Shown here: positions 34,252-43,275 of the stretch, in pieces | How positions within the stretch are numbered: the first letter of the stretch is position 1 | Layout: every line of letters starts with the position of its first letter | Assembly: GCF_001038505.1 (NCBI RefSeq) | Contig: NZ_LDPY01000001.1 | Span: forward strand, 868,001 to 932,000 | Source of the DNA: Puniceibacterium sp. IMCC21224 | GTDB taxonomy: Bacteria > Pseudomonadota > Alphaproteobacteria > Rhodobacterales > Rhodobacteraceae | Direction: 5' to 3' | Length of the DNA: 64,000 nt | Notes under the pieces: model-generated | Databases searched by the model: none | What the model saw: only the letters and a program-made list of their open reading frames with translations | What the model was told of the DNA's origin: nothing | Made by a program: the position numbers and the translations under genes

Positions 34252-35079
34252 TTACGCGGCCATTTTCAGTTTCTGTGCGGGTGTGATGCCGCCGATGCCC
34301 ATGTTCGGGCGGTCGTTGTTGTAAGTCCAGAGCCATTGCGTGGCGAAGTCTTGGGCCTCCTCGATGTTTTCGATGATGTGTTGGTCCAGCCATTCATTCC
34401 TGACGGTGCGGTTGTAACGTTCGATGTAGGCGTTCTGCTGGGGCTGTCCTGGTTGGATGTGCTGGAGGGTAACACCTTGTTTCTCAGCCCATTCCAGCAG
34501 CTTGATGCTGATGTATTCAGGGCCATTATCGACCCGGATCGTGCCGGGCTTGCCACGCCATTCGATGATGCGATCGAGGCTCCGGATCACGCGTTCAGCA
34601 GGCAATGAAAAGTCGACCTCAATGCCAAGCCCTTCGCGGTTGAAGTCGTCCAGCACGTTCAGCAGTCGAAACTGACGACCGTCGCTCAGCCTGTCGGCCA
34701 TAAAGTCCATCGACCAGGTCATGTTGGGGGCCTCGGGTACCGCCAGCGCGTCGGGTTTATCCCGCTTTAGCCGTTTGCGGGGCTTAATCCGCAGGTTCAG
34801 TTCCAGCGCGCAATAGATGCGATAGACCCGCTTATGGTTCCACGGATGACCTTTGACGTTGCGCAGGTGCAGATAGCAAAGTCCGAAGCCCCAAGTCTTC
34901 CTCGTATCCGTCAGCCCGACAAGCAAATCGGCAATCTGTTCGTTCTCATCGCTCAGAAGCGGGCTGTAGCGATAGCAGGTCTCGCTAACCCCAAAGGTGC
35001 GGCACGCCACGGCGACACTGACCCCGCGTCGCTCTACCGCCGTTGCGGCCATCTCTCGTCGCTGAGATGGCCCAGTCAC
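34252..35079 (-). CDS. IS3-family transposase OrfB (integrase core)
   Basis: A 275-residue frame with the DDE integrase core: [15 protein letters not shown] (first Asp), [12 protein letters not shown] (second Asp) and [13 protein letters not shown] (Glu). It ends with the usual [18 protein letters not shown]. It is probably made only as an OrfAB fusion through -1 slippage on A AAA AAG (complement of 35079-35085) at the end of OrfA; the GTG at 35079 is a weak independent start. Confidence 0.9.
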   Translation of the reverse strand: MTGPSQRREMAATAVERRGVSVAVACRTFGVSETCYRYSPLLSDENEQIADLLVGLTDTRKTWGFGLCYLHLRNVKGHPWNHKRVYRIYCALELNLRIKPRKRLKRDKPDALAVPEAPNMTWSMDFMADRLSDGRQFRLLNVLDDFNREGLGIEVDFSLPAERVIRSLDRIIEWRGKPGTIRVDNGPEYISIKLLEWAEKQGVTLQHIQPGQPQQNAYIERYNRTVRNEWLDQHIIENIEEAQDFATQWLWTYNNDRPNMGIGGITPAQKLKMAA

Positions 35080-35339
35080 TTTTTTCCAAGGGCTTCCTTC
35101 AGCAACTCGTTCTGCATGCTCAACTCTGCGAACATCTTCTTCAGGCGTCGGTTCTCGTCTTCAAGCGCCTTGGTCTGCGCGATCATTGAAGCATCCATCC
35201 CGCCATACTTCGCCCGCCATTTGTAAAAGGACGCTGTGCTCATACCATGTTCGCGGCAAAGCTCGGCCACAGGAACACCGCCTTCGGCCTGGCGCAGGAT
35301 CGCAAGGATCTGCGGCTCACTGTATCTCGTCATCTTCAT
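35076..35339 (-). CDS. IS3-family transposase OrfA (helix-turn-helix)
   Basis: An 87-residue DNA-binding subunit ([42 protein letters not shown]) with a C-terminal leucine-zipper helix. ATG 35339 is chosen because GAGGAG lies 6 bp before it; an ATG six codons upstream has no ribosome site. The frameshift heptamer lies in its last codons. Confidence 0.9.
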   Translation of the reverse strand: MKMTRYSEPQILAILRQAEGGVPVAELCREHGMSTASFYKWRAKYGGMDASMIAQTKALEDENRRLKKMFAELSMQNELLKEALGKK

Positions 35340-35742
35340 CTGAATCTCCTCATGCATCTTGCCGAGAAAATTCTACTTCCGCAGCCCCTTACTTTCGGGG
35401 GGGATTACCGTATCAGCAACCAAGTTCCTACCGGAACAGCGTACGGGACTGTCGTAGTTCGAACCTGCGCCTCCTACCGCAGGTTCTCAGTCGTGCTGCC
35501 CGTGGCCCCGAATAACCGTGGCCGACTAGGATGCCGTCCTCGCATTGGCGCTGACCCGATCATCGGGCCCATTGCGTGCTATTAAACCCAATTCCGCAAG
35601 GGAATCTGATGTCCTGCTTCGCGCACCAAAATCACGCAAAAAACCTATAACACATCGATATTGAAATGAACCCTCAATAGTTCGGCTTGAACGACTGCCA
35701 TGTAGCTGAATCACCAAGATAAATCGGATATTTTTCCGGCTT

Positions 35743-35788
35743 CAAACTGCAGGAATCCGTAGAATCCAATTGAAAAGGCTGCAGTTTG
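35743..35788. repeat. 10-bp inverted repeat before the IS5-like remnant
   Basis: CAAACTGCAG at 35743-35752 and its exact complement CTGCAGTTTG at 35779-35788 enclose a 26-bp loop with a short direct repeat (GAATCC twice). It lies just upstream of the transposase start at 35798 and may be the terminal or promoter structure of that element. The region 35414-35742 shows nothing else. Confidence 0.5.
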
Positions 35789-35797
35789 GATCCTGCC

Positions 35798-36533
35798 ATG
35801 AAGCACCGCTCGCGTCCTGAGGAACAGGATGATCTCCTTCGCCCCCGATTGGTCGACATGATCGACATGCGCCACGAGCTTGTAAAGCTGGCAGACTTGA
35901 TCGACTGGGAGTTCTTCGATCGGGAGTGGGCTGGTTTCTTCCCGTCGGCGACAGGGCGGCCAGCGACGCCGCCACGGTTGGTGGCGGGCCTCATGTATCT
36001 GCAGCATGCCTATCGGCTCTCGGACGAGGCCGTGATCGCCCGCTGGGTGGACTCCCCGTATGTCCAGCATTTCACAGGCGAGACGTTCTTCCAGCATCAG
36101 CTGCCGATTCATCCGTCCTCGCTCAGCCGCTGGCGTGATCGCATCGGCGAAGAGGGCGCGGAGTGGCTGCTGACCAAGACGATTCAAGCGGGCCGGGTCT
36201 GTCGGTATCATCGACGACAGCCTGGCGCGCGTCTCCGTCGACACCACTGTGATGGAAAAGAATATCGCGTATCCAACCCCCTCCCGGCAGCATCCTGCGG
36301 ATGCGCCTGCCGGGCAATGGACGCCCGGCTCTACGAGAAGGCGCGGGTGCGCTACGAGTTCGGCTGCAAGGTCAGCCTCGCCACCACCATCGACGGCGGC
36401 TTCGTCGTCGGCATGCGCGCCATGCCAGGTAACCCAAACGACGGGCACACCCTGGCCGAGGCTCTTGAGCAGGTCGAGACGCTCACGGACCGCCGCCCGG
36501 ACCTCGCCGCCCGGTCTGGACTTGCCACGCAAA
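35798..36533 (+). pseudogene. IS5/IS1182-like transposase remnant
   Basis: The first 130 residues are normal for this group (DUF772 region: PRLVAGLMYLQHAYRLSDEAVIARWVDSPY; PIHPSSLSRWRDRIG). Near 36200 the frame slips: IIDDSLARVSVDTTVMEKNIAYPT, with the first catalytic Asp, continues in the next frame. A 43-bp hairpin insertion at about 36277-36319 then returns to the original frame (DARLYEKARVRYEFGCKVS). The 3' part is cut off by the second IS3 element. It is inactive. Confidence 0.88.
36283..36314. repeat. Palindromic hairpin inserted in the transposase remnant
   Basis: CCCGGCA...TGCCGGG (outer 7 bp) and GCATCC-TGC-GGATGC (inner 6 bp) make a long imperfect stem. It sits exactly where the transposase reading is broken between IAYPT and DARLYEK, so it looks like a small REP/MITE-type insertion rather than native sequence. 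Confidence 0.55.
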
Positions 36534-36545
36534 AGTTCCGGTCTC

Positions 36546-37412
36546 TCAGCTCATGTTAGGAGGCCGTCTCTCGAAAGCCAAGGGACTTTTCCCGCCAAGG
36601 GATGAATGCCGTCTTCGCGGGTTGTAGAACCCATTGATGTATTGGAATATTGCTCCTTCTGCTTGTCTGCGGGTCGCCCATTTCTGACGCCAGATCAGTT
36701 CGGCTTTCAGAGATTTGAAGAAGGTCTCGACCATGGAATTGTCATAACAATTTCCCTTGCCGCTCATTGAGACCAGAAATCCATGCTGCTTCAGACTTTT
36801 CTGATAGTCACCTGAACAGTATTGAGAGCCACGATCCGTATGATGGATACAGCCTTTGGGTGGCTTTCGCAGCCCTACTGCCATGTCTAATGCCTTGATG
36901 GCCAGGTCCCGCTTCATCCGGTTACTGACCGCCCAGCCAATGACCCGGCGGGAGTAAAGATCGATGATCACTGCCAAATACAGCCATCCCTCGCTCGTCC
37001 AGATGTAGGAAATGTCCCCTGCCCATTTTTGGTTTGGGCCATCAGCAGAGAAGTCCTGATCAAGAAAGTTGGGGGCGACATTGAAGGCGTGATTGCTGTT
37101 AGTCGTGACTTTATGTTTACGGGTTCGAATAACCTTGATCGCGTTCTCACGCATCAACCGGCCTACCCGGCGGTGCCCGACAACAAGACCGAGATCGCGC
37201 AGTTCCTCCGTCATGCGAGGTCGGCCGTAGCTTTGCAGGCTAAGGCGGTGTTGTTCTCTGATATGGGCCAACAGCACCATGTCATCTCGCTGGCTTCGGC
37301 TGATAGGGCGGATCTTCCAGGCGCGAAACCCACGGGAAGTTACCCGCAAAACGCGGCATAGAAACTCAATGGGCCAGATCTTCTTCCAGGTGTCGATAAA
37401 GGCAAACCTCAC
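36546..37412 (-). CDS. IS3-family transposase OrfB of the second element
   Basis: A 288-residue integrase-core protein: WAGDISYIWTSEGWLYLAVIIDLYSR (first Asp), CIHHTDRGSQYCS (second Asp) and NSMVETFFKSLKAELI (Glu), ending FYNPRRRHSSLGGKSPLAFE. It starts at GTG 37412 overlapping the OrfA stop; a run AAAAG just before the junction may allow frameshifting. Its stop overlaps the left inverted repeat. Confidence 0.92.
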   Translation of the reverse strand: MRFAFIDTWKKIWPIEFLCRVLRVTSRGFRAWKIRPISRSQRDDMVLLAHIREQHRLSLQSYGRPRMTEELRDLGLVVGHRRVGRLMRENAIKVIRTRKHKVTTNSNHAFNVAPNFLDQDFSADGPNQKWAGDISYIWTSEGWLYLAVIIDLYSRRVIGWAVSNRMKRDLAIKALDMAVGLRKPPKGCIHHTDRGSQYCSGDYQKSLKQHGFLVSMSGKGNCYDNSMVETFFKSLKAELIWRQKWATRRQAEGAIFQYINGFYNPRRRHSSLGGKSPLAFERRPPNMS

Positions 37413-37684
37413 GCCTTTTGGCCTGCGAAGAAGATCGTCGCCTTCTTTAACACTTCCCTCTCCTCGCGGAGTAGCCGGTTCTCTTTGCGAAGGCGGGCGT
37501 TCTCCTTCTCCACATCCTCATGCGGGCCGGACATCAGGTCATCATTCTGATGGTGTTGAACCCACTTGTTCAGTGTCGAAACACCAACCCCTAAATCAGA
37601 CGCAATCTGAGGTCGCGTCAGTCCACTGCTTGTTGCAATGCGAACCGCATCACGTCTGAACTCGTCGCTGTATCTTGGTGCCAA
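37409..37684 (-). CDS. IS3-family transposase OrfA of the second element
   Basis: A 91-residue helix-turn-helix protein (RYSDEFRRDAVRIATSSGLTRPQIASDLGVG) with a zipper helix (ENARLRKENRLLREEREVLKKA). The start is TTG 37684, supported by AAGGAG seven bases before it; the ATG further upstream is in another frame. Confidence 0.88.
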   Translation of the reverse strand: MAPRYSDEFRRDAVRIATSSGLTRPQIASDLGVGVSTLNKWVQHHQNDDLMSGPHEDVEKENARLRKENRLLREEREVLKKATIFFAGQKA

Positions 37685-37750
37685 TTTGTGTCTCCTTCAT
37701 TGCGAATATCGCTCGAAAGAGACCGGAACTAAATCGCGACAAGTCCAGAA

Positions 37751-37875
37751 GTGGTCCCCGAAAACTGGGCACTGACGTAAGCTCTGATTTGCTGTCTGTT
37801 GATCTTCACCACGAAGGAGATCAAAGATGTCGAAACGAAAGCAGCATGCCCCTGAGTTCAAGGCGAAGGTGGCGC
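37751..37875 (+). pseudogene. 5' fragment of a third IS3 element
   Basis: An IS-end-like sequence (GGTCCCCGAAAACTGG at about 37753) is followed 60 bp later by an ATG with GAAGGAGA upstream and the start of a typical OrfA (MSKRKQHAPEFKAKVALDS). At about 37875 the homology stops and serine-recombinase sequence begins. Only the left tip of this element is left. Confidence 0.7.
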
Positions 37876-38446
37876 TGGATTCTCACCTTGTTTGTCGCGC
37901 GGCAGCAAGTCGATTCCGCGCGCCAAGCTTGAAGATGGCTTTGCCGAAATCTTGCGCACGCTTCAACCGACTGCGCAGCTCTTCGAGCGGGCAAAGGTCA
38001 TGTTCAAAGATGCCTGGAACGCGCGGCTAGAATCTGTCAGCAGCGATCAGAAAGAAGTGAAACGGCAGATCCAGGCTACCGAAAAGCAGATTGAAAGCTT
38101 GCTTGACCGCATCATGGATGCGGCCAACCGGTCAGTCATCAGTGCCTATGAAACACGGCTGAGCAAGCTGGAGCGCGAGAAGCTTGTTTTGATTGAAAGA
38201 GCTGGGGCCGGAGTGCCTGCAAAGGGACGGCTGGAGGAATGTATTGAACTATCCCTAAAATTCCTGGCAAACCCTTGGAATATATACGAAAATGGACAAT
38301 ACCTCATGCGGCAAACAGTGTTCAGATTGGCGTTCTCTGAGCCGCTTCGGTACTCCCGAAATGAGGGGTATGGAACTCCAAAAACTTCGTTCCCTTTCAG
38401 GGTGTTAGGGGAAATTTCAAGTCAGAAAAGCGAGATGGTGCTGTGA
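37876..38446 (+). pseudogene. C-terminal remnant of a large serine recombinase
   Basis: About 185 residues in frame: RAKLEDGFAEILRTLQPTAQLFERAKVMF, a coiled coil (KEVKRQIQATEKQIESLLDRIMDAAN), KFLANPWNIY...RQTVFRLAF and the end FRVLGEISSQKSEMV, the standard C-terminus of recombinase-family integrases. The catalytic domain and zinc ribbon are gone, replaced by IS fragments. The TGA stop lies inside the 3' end of tRNA-Thr, which shows the element was once joined to that gene. It is the probable former integrase of an island. Confidence 0.85.
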
Positions 38447-38510
38447 GAGAGGATTGAACTCTCGACCTCACCCTTACCAAGGGTGTGCTCTACCACTGAG
38501 CTACCACAGC
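38436..38510 (-). tRNA. tRNA-Thr(GGT)
   Basis: 75 nt including an encoded CCA. Acceptor GCTGTGG pairs with TCACAGC, the D arm is GCTCAGTGGTAGAGC, the anticodon stem-loop is CACCC-TTGGTAA-GGGTG with anticodon GGT, and the T arm is GAGAG-TTCAATC-CTCTC. All stems are complete. The 3' end adjoins the recombinase remnant, so this gene is the likely integration site. Confidence 0.96.
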
Positions 38511-38609
38511 ACTTAACACCGCTAACGGCGTGGCGGGTGATTAGACTCAATCCTTTGGCGGCGCAAGGGTAATCTGGACGCTTTTTGCCCTCTGCGCTAC
38601 AGAGAGACC

Positions 38610-38795
38610 ATGGAGCAGAAACCCGCCCCCCGCACACCGACACAAAATGATCGCGATACGCGCCTTAAGGCGGCGCTCAAGGCCAATCTTGCGCGGCGCA
38701 AGGCGCAGGCCAGGGCGCGCAGTGACGTTGCAGAGCAAGATACCGTTCGGGGGGACGCGGCCGGGGCCGATCCCGACGAGAGCAAAAAAGGATAA
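38610..38795 (+). CDS. Small basic hypothetical protein upstream of murA
   Basis: A 61-residue protein ([29 protein letters not shown]) ending in an acidic tail, starting at ATG 38610 after GAGAGACC. It is 8 bp before murA and probably co-transcribed. Comparable short ORFs with the LKANLARRK motif precede murA in related bacteria as far as I recall. Function unknown. Confidence 0.62.
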   Translation: MEQKPAPRTPTQNDRDTRLKAALKANLARRKAQARARSDVAEQDTVRGDAAGADPDESKKG

Positions 38796-38803
38796 GAACA
38801 GGC

Positions 38804-40075
38804 ATGGATTCGATCGTCGTTACAGGAAATGGCCCGCTTTCGGGACAGATCCCCATCGCAGGGGCCAAAAACGCCTGCCTCACTCTGATGCCGGCGACGT
38901 TGCTGAGCGATGAGCCGCTGACGCTGACCAATGCGCCGCGGCTGTCGGACATCAGCACAATGACGACGCTGTTGCAATCGCTGGGGGCCGAAGTGCAGAG
39001 CCTTCAGGACGGGCAGGTTCTGGCGCTGTCGTCGCATAACATTCACAACCATACCGCTGACTATGACATCGTGCGCAAAATGCGGGCCTCGATCCTTGTG
39101 CTTGGTCCGATGCTGGCGCGCGACGGTCATGCGGTCGTGTCGCTGCCGGGCGGCTGTGCAATCGGTGCCCGCCCGGTTGATCTGCACCTCAAGGCGCTCG
39201 AGGCGTTGGGGGCGACGCTTGACCTGCGCGACGGCTATGTGCATGCCAAGGCGCCGTCGGGTGGGCTGAAGGGCGGGATCATTGATTTTCCGCTGGTGTC
39301 TGTCGGGGCAACTGAAAACGCGCTGTTGGCGGCGACGCTGGCCAAAGGCACCACCGAAATCAGAAATGCTGCACGCGAGCCTGAGATTGTCGATCTCGTC
39401 CAATGTCTGCGCAAGATGGGTGCGCAGATCGAAGGCGAAGGCACCCATACGATCACCATTCAGGGTGTCGACCGGCTGGGCGGGGCCACCCATCGAGTTG
39501 TCACGGACCGAATCGAGCTGGGCACCTATATGCTGGCCCCGGCGATTTGCGGTGGCGAGGTCACGTTGCTGGGCGGACGCATCGACCTGGTTGGCGCATT
39601 TTGTGAAAAGCTGGACGCAGCGGGTATCTCGGTGACCGAGACAGTCGAGGGACTGACTGTCGCCCGCAAGAACGGCAATATCCGCGCCGTCGATGTCACC
39701 ACTGAACCGTTTCCCGGCTTTCCCACCGACTTGCAGGCGCAAATGATGGCGCTGCTCTGCACCGCCGAGGGAACCTCGGTGCTCGAAGAGAAAATCTTTG
39801 AAAACAGGTTCATGCATGCGCCAGAATTGATGCGCATGGGCGCCAGGATCGACGTGCACGGCGGCACGGCCAAGGTGACAGGCGTCAAGAAGCTGAAAGG
39901 TGCGCCGGTCATGGCGACGGATCTGCGCGCGTCAGTCTCACTGATCCTCGCTGGTCTGGCCGCCGAAGGGGAGACGGTGGTAAACCGGGTTTACCACCTT
40001 GATCGCGGGTACGAACATGTGGTGCGCAAGCTGTCGGGTGTGGGCGCCAATATCGAACGGATCAAAAGCCAATGA
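38804..40075 (+). CDS. murA: UDP-N-acetylglucosamine 1-carboxyvinyltransferase
   Basis: A 423-residue cytosolic enzyme that transfers enolpyruvate from PEP to UDP-GlcNAc, the first committed step of peptidoglycan synthesis. The key residues are present: Lys22-Asn23 in [10 protein letters not shown], the fosfomycin-target Cys118 in [13 protein letters not shown], and [12 protein letters not shown] and [24 protein letters not shown] segments. Length is normal. The stop overlaps the DUF2948 start in ATGA. Confidence 0.96.
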   Translation: MDSIVVTGNGPLSGQIPIAGAKNACLTLMPATLLSDEPLTLTNAPRLSDISTMTTLLQSLGAEVQSLQDGQVLALSSHNIHNHTADYDIVRKMRASILVLGPMLARDGHAVVSLPGGCAIGARPVDLHLKALEALGATLDLRDGYVHAKAPSGGLKGGIIDFPLVSVGATENALLAATLAKGTTEIRNAAREPEIVDLVQCLRKMGAQIEGEGTHTITIQGVDRLGGATHRVVTDRIELGTYMLAPAICGGEVTLLGGRIDLVGAFCEKLDAAGISVTETVEGLTVARKNGNIRAVDVTTEPFPGFPTDLQAQMMALLCTAEGTSVLEEKIFENRFMHAPELMRMGARIDVHGGTAKVTGVKKLKGAPVMATDLRASVSLILAGLAAEGETVVNRVYHLDRGYEHVVRKLSGVGANIERIKSQ

Positions 40076-40539
40076 GTATGGATGCCCGTTTCGAGGATGG
40101 CGGCGATCGTCCACTGAACCTGGGCGCGTTGGACGCCGCTGATTTGGCGATCCTCTCGGCGTTGGCGCAGGATGCAGTCTTTCCGATCACCGAAATGCGC
40201 TGGCAACCGCAACAGCGCCGGCTGGGCCTGCTGATAAACCGGTTGCGCCGCGAAGATAGCGTGCGCACAGGCGGTCCCGAACGGGTGCAGTCCCTGCTGG
40301 TGATTGACAACGTGCTGCGGTTGTCGAGCCAGGGCGTGGACCGCAGTGACACGGACACAATTCTGTCGCTGCTGTCGATCGCTTTTGAGCCAGGAGCGGA
40401 CGGAGCGGGCCATGTATTGCTGACCCTCGCCGGTGATGGCGCTCTAAGGGCAGGGGTTGAGGCGCTTGAGGTGAGTCTGAAAGATGTGACGCGCCCCTAT
40501 CTTGCTCCATCTGGCAAGATACCGAAACACCCCGACTAG
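40072..40539 (+). CDS. DUF2948 family protein
   Basis: A 155-residue protein coupled to murA by a 4-bp overlap. [23 protein letters not shown], the [20 protein letters not shown] block and [22 protein letters not shown] are typical of DUF2948, which is confined to alphaproteobacteria and usually next to murA. No enzyme motif is visible; a role linked to envelope synthesis rests on context only. Confidence 0.85.
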   Translation: MSMDARFEDGGDRPLNLGALDAADLAILSALAQDAVFPITEMRWQPQQRRLGLLINRLRREDSVRTGGPERVQSLLVIDNVLRLSSQGVDRSDTDTILSLLSIAFEPGADGAGHVLLTLAGDGALRAGVEALEVSLKDVTRPYLAPSGKIPKHPD

Positions 40540-40564
40540 CGCGGATATTAAACCCTACACAGGA

Positions 40565-40596
40565 GGCGGGGCCAGTCCGTGAGGACCGGCCCCGCC
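40565..40596. terminator. Strong hairpin between convergent murA and fadJ units
   Basis: GGCGGGGCC (40565-40573) pairs fully with GGCCCCGCC (40588-40596) around a 14-nt loop. There is no T-run on the plus strand, so it may work as a bidirectional barrier or protect the 3' end of mRNA. Confidence 0.5.
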
Positions 40597-40648
40597 TTCG
40601 GGCGACGCGCGCAAGCGCGGCGCAACCCCATTGCTTGACGGTTTTTTG

Positions 40649-42850
40649 TCAGGCCGCTTCTTCGGCTTCACCGCCAAAACGGCCATAAAAGCTCTGACCT
40701 TTTTCGGCCATCTCGCGCAGCAGCGCCGGGCAGGCAAAGCGCGCGCCATATGCCGCTTCGAGCTGGTCACAGCGTTCCGCCGCATAGGGGGTTCCGATGA
40801 TGTCCAGCCACGAGAACGGGCCACCTGACCACGGCGCGAAACCCCAGCCCAGGATCGCGCCGACATCGCCTTCGCGGATGTCCATCAGCACGCCGTCTTC
40901 CAGCGCACGCACGGCTTCGAGCACTTGGGCGAACAACAGGCGGTGCTGCACTTCGGTCAGCGTTGGCTGGTCGGCGACGCCGGGATACTGCGCGGCCAAC
41001 CCATCCCAGAGACCCTGACGCTTACCCTTGTCGTCATATGTGTAAAAACCGGCCTTGGATTTGCGGCCCAGACGGTCCTGGCCTTCCATCCAAAAGATCA
41101 CCTCGTCGACCGCGCCGTCAGGATAGGCGTCGCCCATCGCCGCCTTGGTCGCGCGGGCGATCTTGGCACCCAGATCAATCGAGGTTTCGTCCACCAGTTG
41201 CAGCGGGCCTAGCGGCATACCAACCATCTTGGCGGCGTTTTCGATGAGCGCCGGGGTGACGCCTTCGGCCACCATGCGCATGCCTTCATTGAGGTAGGGA
41301 ATGATGCAGCGGTTGGCGTAAAAGAACCGCGCGTCATTGACCACAATCGGTGTCTTGCGGATCTGGCGCACAAAATCCAGTGCCTTGGCGACGGCGCGAT
41401 CGCTAGTCTGCTTGCCACGAATGATTTCGACCAGCGCCATCTTCTCCACCGGAGAAAAGAAGTGGATGCCGATGTACTGCTCCGGGCGTTTTGAGGCGCG
41501 CGCCAGATCAGTGATCGGCAGGGTCGAGGTATTGGTGGCAAAGATGCAATCCTCGGGGATCACGCTTTCGACATGCTGCGTCACCTCGGCCTTGATCTTG
41601 GGATCTTCAAACACCGCCTCGACAATCAGGTCGCAGCCTTGCAGTGCGGCATAGTCTGTCGTGGCGTGGATGCGCGACAGCAGCGCGTCCTTTTTTTCGG
41701 GTGTGGCCTTTTTGCGGGCGATGCCCTTGTCCATGTAGTCTGCTGCATAGGCCTTGCCCCGGTCCGCAGCCTCTTGTTTTTGATCCAGCAGCACCACGTC
41801 GATCCCGGCCTGAGCCGATACCAGAGCAATTCCGGCCCCCATCATGCCGGCCCCCAGGATGCCGACCTTTTTGACGCGCTGGTCTGCCACATCGGCAGGG
41901 CGCACCGCGCCTTTTTCCAGCGCACCTTTGTTGATGAACAGTGACCGAATCATTGCGCTTGAGCTGGGGTTCATCAGCACGTTGACGAACCAGCGGGCCT
42001 CGATCCTGAGTGCGGTGTCGAACGGCACCATCGCGCCCTCATAGACCGCCGAAAGCAGCGCCTTGGCCGCTGGGTAGACGCCCTGCGTCTTGCCGTTGAC
42101 CATGGCGCTGGCACCGACAAAGGTCATGAACCCGGCAGGGTGGTAAGGTGTGCCTCCGGGCATTTTATAGCCTTTGGCATCCCAGGGCTTGACGATATCG
42201 CTGTCTTTGACCGACAGCACCCAGTCGCGGGCGGCGGCCACTGGATCGTCGGCAACCTCGTCAATGATGCCGGCTGACTTGGCCTTGGCCGGATCAACCA
42301 GTTTCCCTTCGAGCAGGAAGGGCGACGCGGCCATTGCGCCCATCTTGCGCACCATGCGGGTGGTGCCGCCGGCACCGGGGAAAATCCCGACCATGATCTC
42401 GGGCAGACCAATTTTGGCTTTGGGGTCAGGGCGGGCAAAGATCCGGTGGCAGGCCAGCGGAATTTCCAGCCCGATACCAAGCGCTGTGCCGGGCAGGGCG
42501 GCGGCGATGGGCTTGCCACCTTTCTGGGTCTTGGGATCCATGCCGGCCAGCTCGATCTTGCGCAGGGCGGCGTGCAGTTTCATGATCCCTTCAAATAGCC
42601 CGCGCGCCGGTTCGTCGCCCGCATCGTCGCGCATGCGCGCCAGCACGTTGAGATCCATCCCCGCGGCAAAGCTGTCCTTGCCGCTGGTGATGACGATGCC
42701 CTTGACCGCGTCGTTGGCCAGCGCGTCGTCGATCAACCCGTCAAGCGCGTGAAGCGCCTCCATTGACAGTACGTTCATCGCCTTGTCGGCGACGTCCCAG
42801 GTGATCAGGGCGACGCCGTCGGCGTCCGTGGCCATGGTGAAATCGCTCAT
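40649..42850 (-). CDS. fadJ: Multifunctional enoyl-CoA hydratase / 3-hydroxyacyl-CoA dehydrogenase
   Basis: A 733-residue beta-oxidation enzyme. ATG 42850 is chosen for GGAGA upstream; the frame runs further but into the neighbouring gene. Residues 1-190 are a crotonase domain (VKGIVITSGKDSFAAGMDLN; PGTALGIGLEIPLACH; KIGLPEIMVGIFPGAGGT). Near 310 begins the NAD-binding dehydrogenase (VGILGAGMMGAGIA), with NTSTLPITDLA and IGIHFFSPVEKM. The C-terminal domain carries KAGFYTYDDKGKR. It would hydrate and oxidise trans-2-enoyl-CoA; the thiolase partner is 1.7 kb away on the same strand. Confidence 0.93.
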   Translation of the reverse strand: MSDFTMATDADGVALITWDVADKAMNVLSMEALHALDGLIDDALANDAVKGIVITSGKDSFAAGMDLNVLARMRDDAGDEPARGLFEGIMKLHAALRKIELAGMDPKTQKGGKPIAAALPGTALGIGLEIPLACHRIFARPDPKAKIGLPEIMVGIFPGAGGTTRMVRKMGAMAASPFLLEGKLVDPAKAKSAGIIDEVADDPVAAARDWVLSVKDSDIVKPWDAKGYKMPGGTPYHPAGFMTFVGASAMVNGKTQGVYPAAKALLSAVYEGAMVPFDTALRIEARWFVNVLMNPSSSAMIRSLFINKGALEKGAVRPADVADQRVKKVGILGAGMMGAGIALVSAQAGIDVVLLDQKQEAADRGKAYAADYMDKGIARKKATPEKKDALLSRIHATTDYAALQGCDLIVEAVFEDPKIKAEVTQHVESVIPEDCIFATNTSTLPITDLARASKRPEQYIGIHFFSPVEKMALVEIIRGKQTSDRAVAKALDFVRQIRKTPIVVNDARFFYANRCIIPYLNEGMRMVAEGVTPALIENAAKMVGMPLGPLQLVDETSIDLGAKIARATKAAMGDAYPDGAVDEVIFWMEGQDRLGRKSKAGFYTYDDKGKRQGLWDGLAAQYPGVADQPTLTEVQHRLLFAQVLEAVRALEDGVLMDIREGDVGAILGWGFAPWSGGPFSWLDIIGTPYAAERCDQLEAAYGARFACPALLREMAEKGQSFYGRFGGEAEEAA

Positions 42851-42852
42851 GT

Positions 42853-43275
42853 CTAGTCTCCGTTCCTGTTGGGGTATTGGCCGGTCCAGTAATGGTGTCC
42901 GACCGCGTTCATGATGCACGACATCCGCCAACCGTCAGCCGAGCGGTGGAGCAGTACGGATGAGACATAGGGTGGGCGTACCCGCACCCCATTGCTCAGT
43001 AGTTCGGTTTCGTAGGTGCCGATGACGGTGAGATCGTCGCAAATCTCGACCGACATCGCGCGGCGCAACATCAGATCCAGCCGGACGTTTCTCTTGGCCA
43101 GAAGGTACAGGTTGAAATTCTCTTCCAGCTCGGCGGTCGTCGTGCTCGTCAGTGGTCCGGTCTGTGTGATGAAGGAAAATGGCAACTGCACATGTGCCGC
43201 CCAGCCGTCAAAGTCGGCCGCCATGAAGGTGGACGAGATGTCGTCGAGGAACTGGGCGAATTCGGCATCGGTCAT
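42853..43275 (-). CDS. SnoaL-like / NTF2-fold protein
   Basis: A 140-residue small alpha/beta protein (FLDDISSTFMAADFDGWAAHVQLPFSFIT; AMSVEICDDLTVIGTYETELL; WRMSCIMNAVGHHYW) of the NTF2/SnoaL-like fold. It lies between fadJ (2 bp) and a cupin gene (4-bp overlap), so it is in one operon with them. A substrate or role is not evident. Confidence 0.72.
   Translation of the reverse strand: MTDAEFAQFLDDISSTFMAADFDGWAAHVQLPFSFITQTGPLTSTTTAELEENFNLYLLAKRNVRLDLMLRRAMSVEICDDLTVIGTYETELLSNGVRVRPPYVSSVLLHRSADGWRMSCIMNAVGHHYWTGQYPNRNGD

Larger units (their letters stand above)
34213..35409 (-). mobile_element. Complete IS3-family insertion sequence (1197 bp)
   Basis: Perfect 12-bp terminal inverted repeats (GGTAATCCCCCC at 34213-34224 and its complement at 35398-35409) flank two transposase frames. 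The target was duplicated: GTAT at 34209-34212 and 35410-35413. With both ends and both frames intact, the element may still be active. Confidence 0.88.
34082..35585 (+). pseudogene. Short open frame interrupted by the first IS3 element
   Basis: Removing the IS (34213-35409) and one copy of its GTAT duplication joins 34082-34212 to 35414-35585 in one open frame of 100 codons with a stop at the end. The joined product runs PVLFGQNGTEIEPLIG / ISNQVPTGTAYGTVVV and ends PIIGPIACY. No family is recognised and GC-rich DNA keeps frames open, so it may be chance; if real, the IS disrupted it. Confidence 0.3.
36534..37730 (-). mobile_element. Second complete IS3-family insertion sequence (1197 bp)
   Basis: 13-bp terminal inverted repeats (AGTTCCGGTCTCT at 36534-36546, complement at 37718-37730) with AAA on both outer sides as a likely 3-bp target duplication. 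It carries two overlapping transposase frames on the minus strand and has landed in the 3' part of the IS5-like transposase remnant. Its sequence is unlike that of the first IS3 element. Confidence 0.85.

Noticed and set aside
37279..37659. 126-codon plus-strand frame
   Set aside because: It is antisense to the transposase frames of the second IS3 element.
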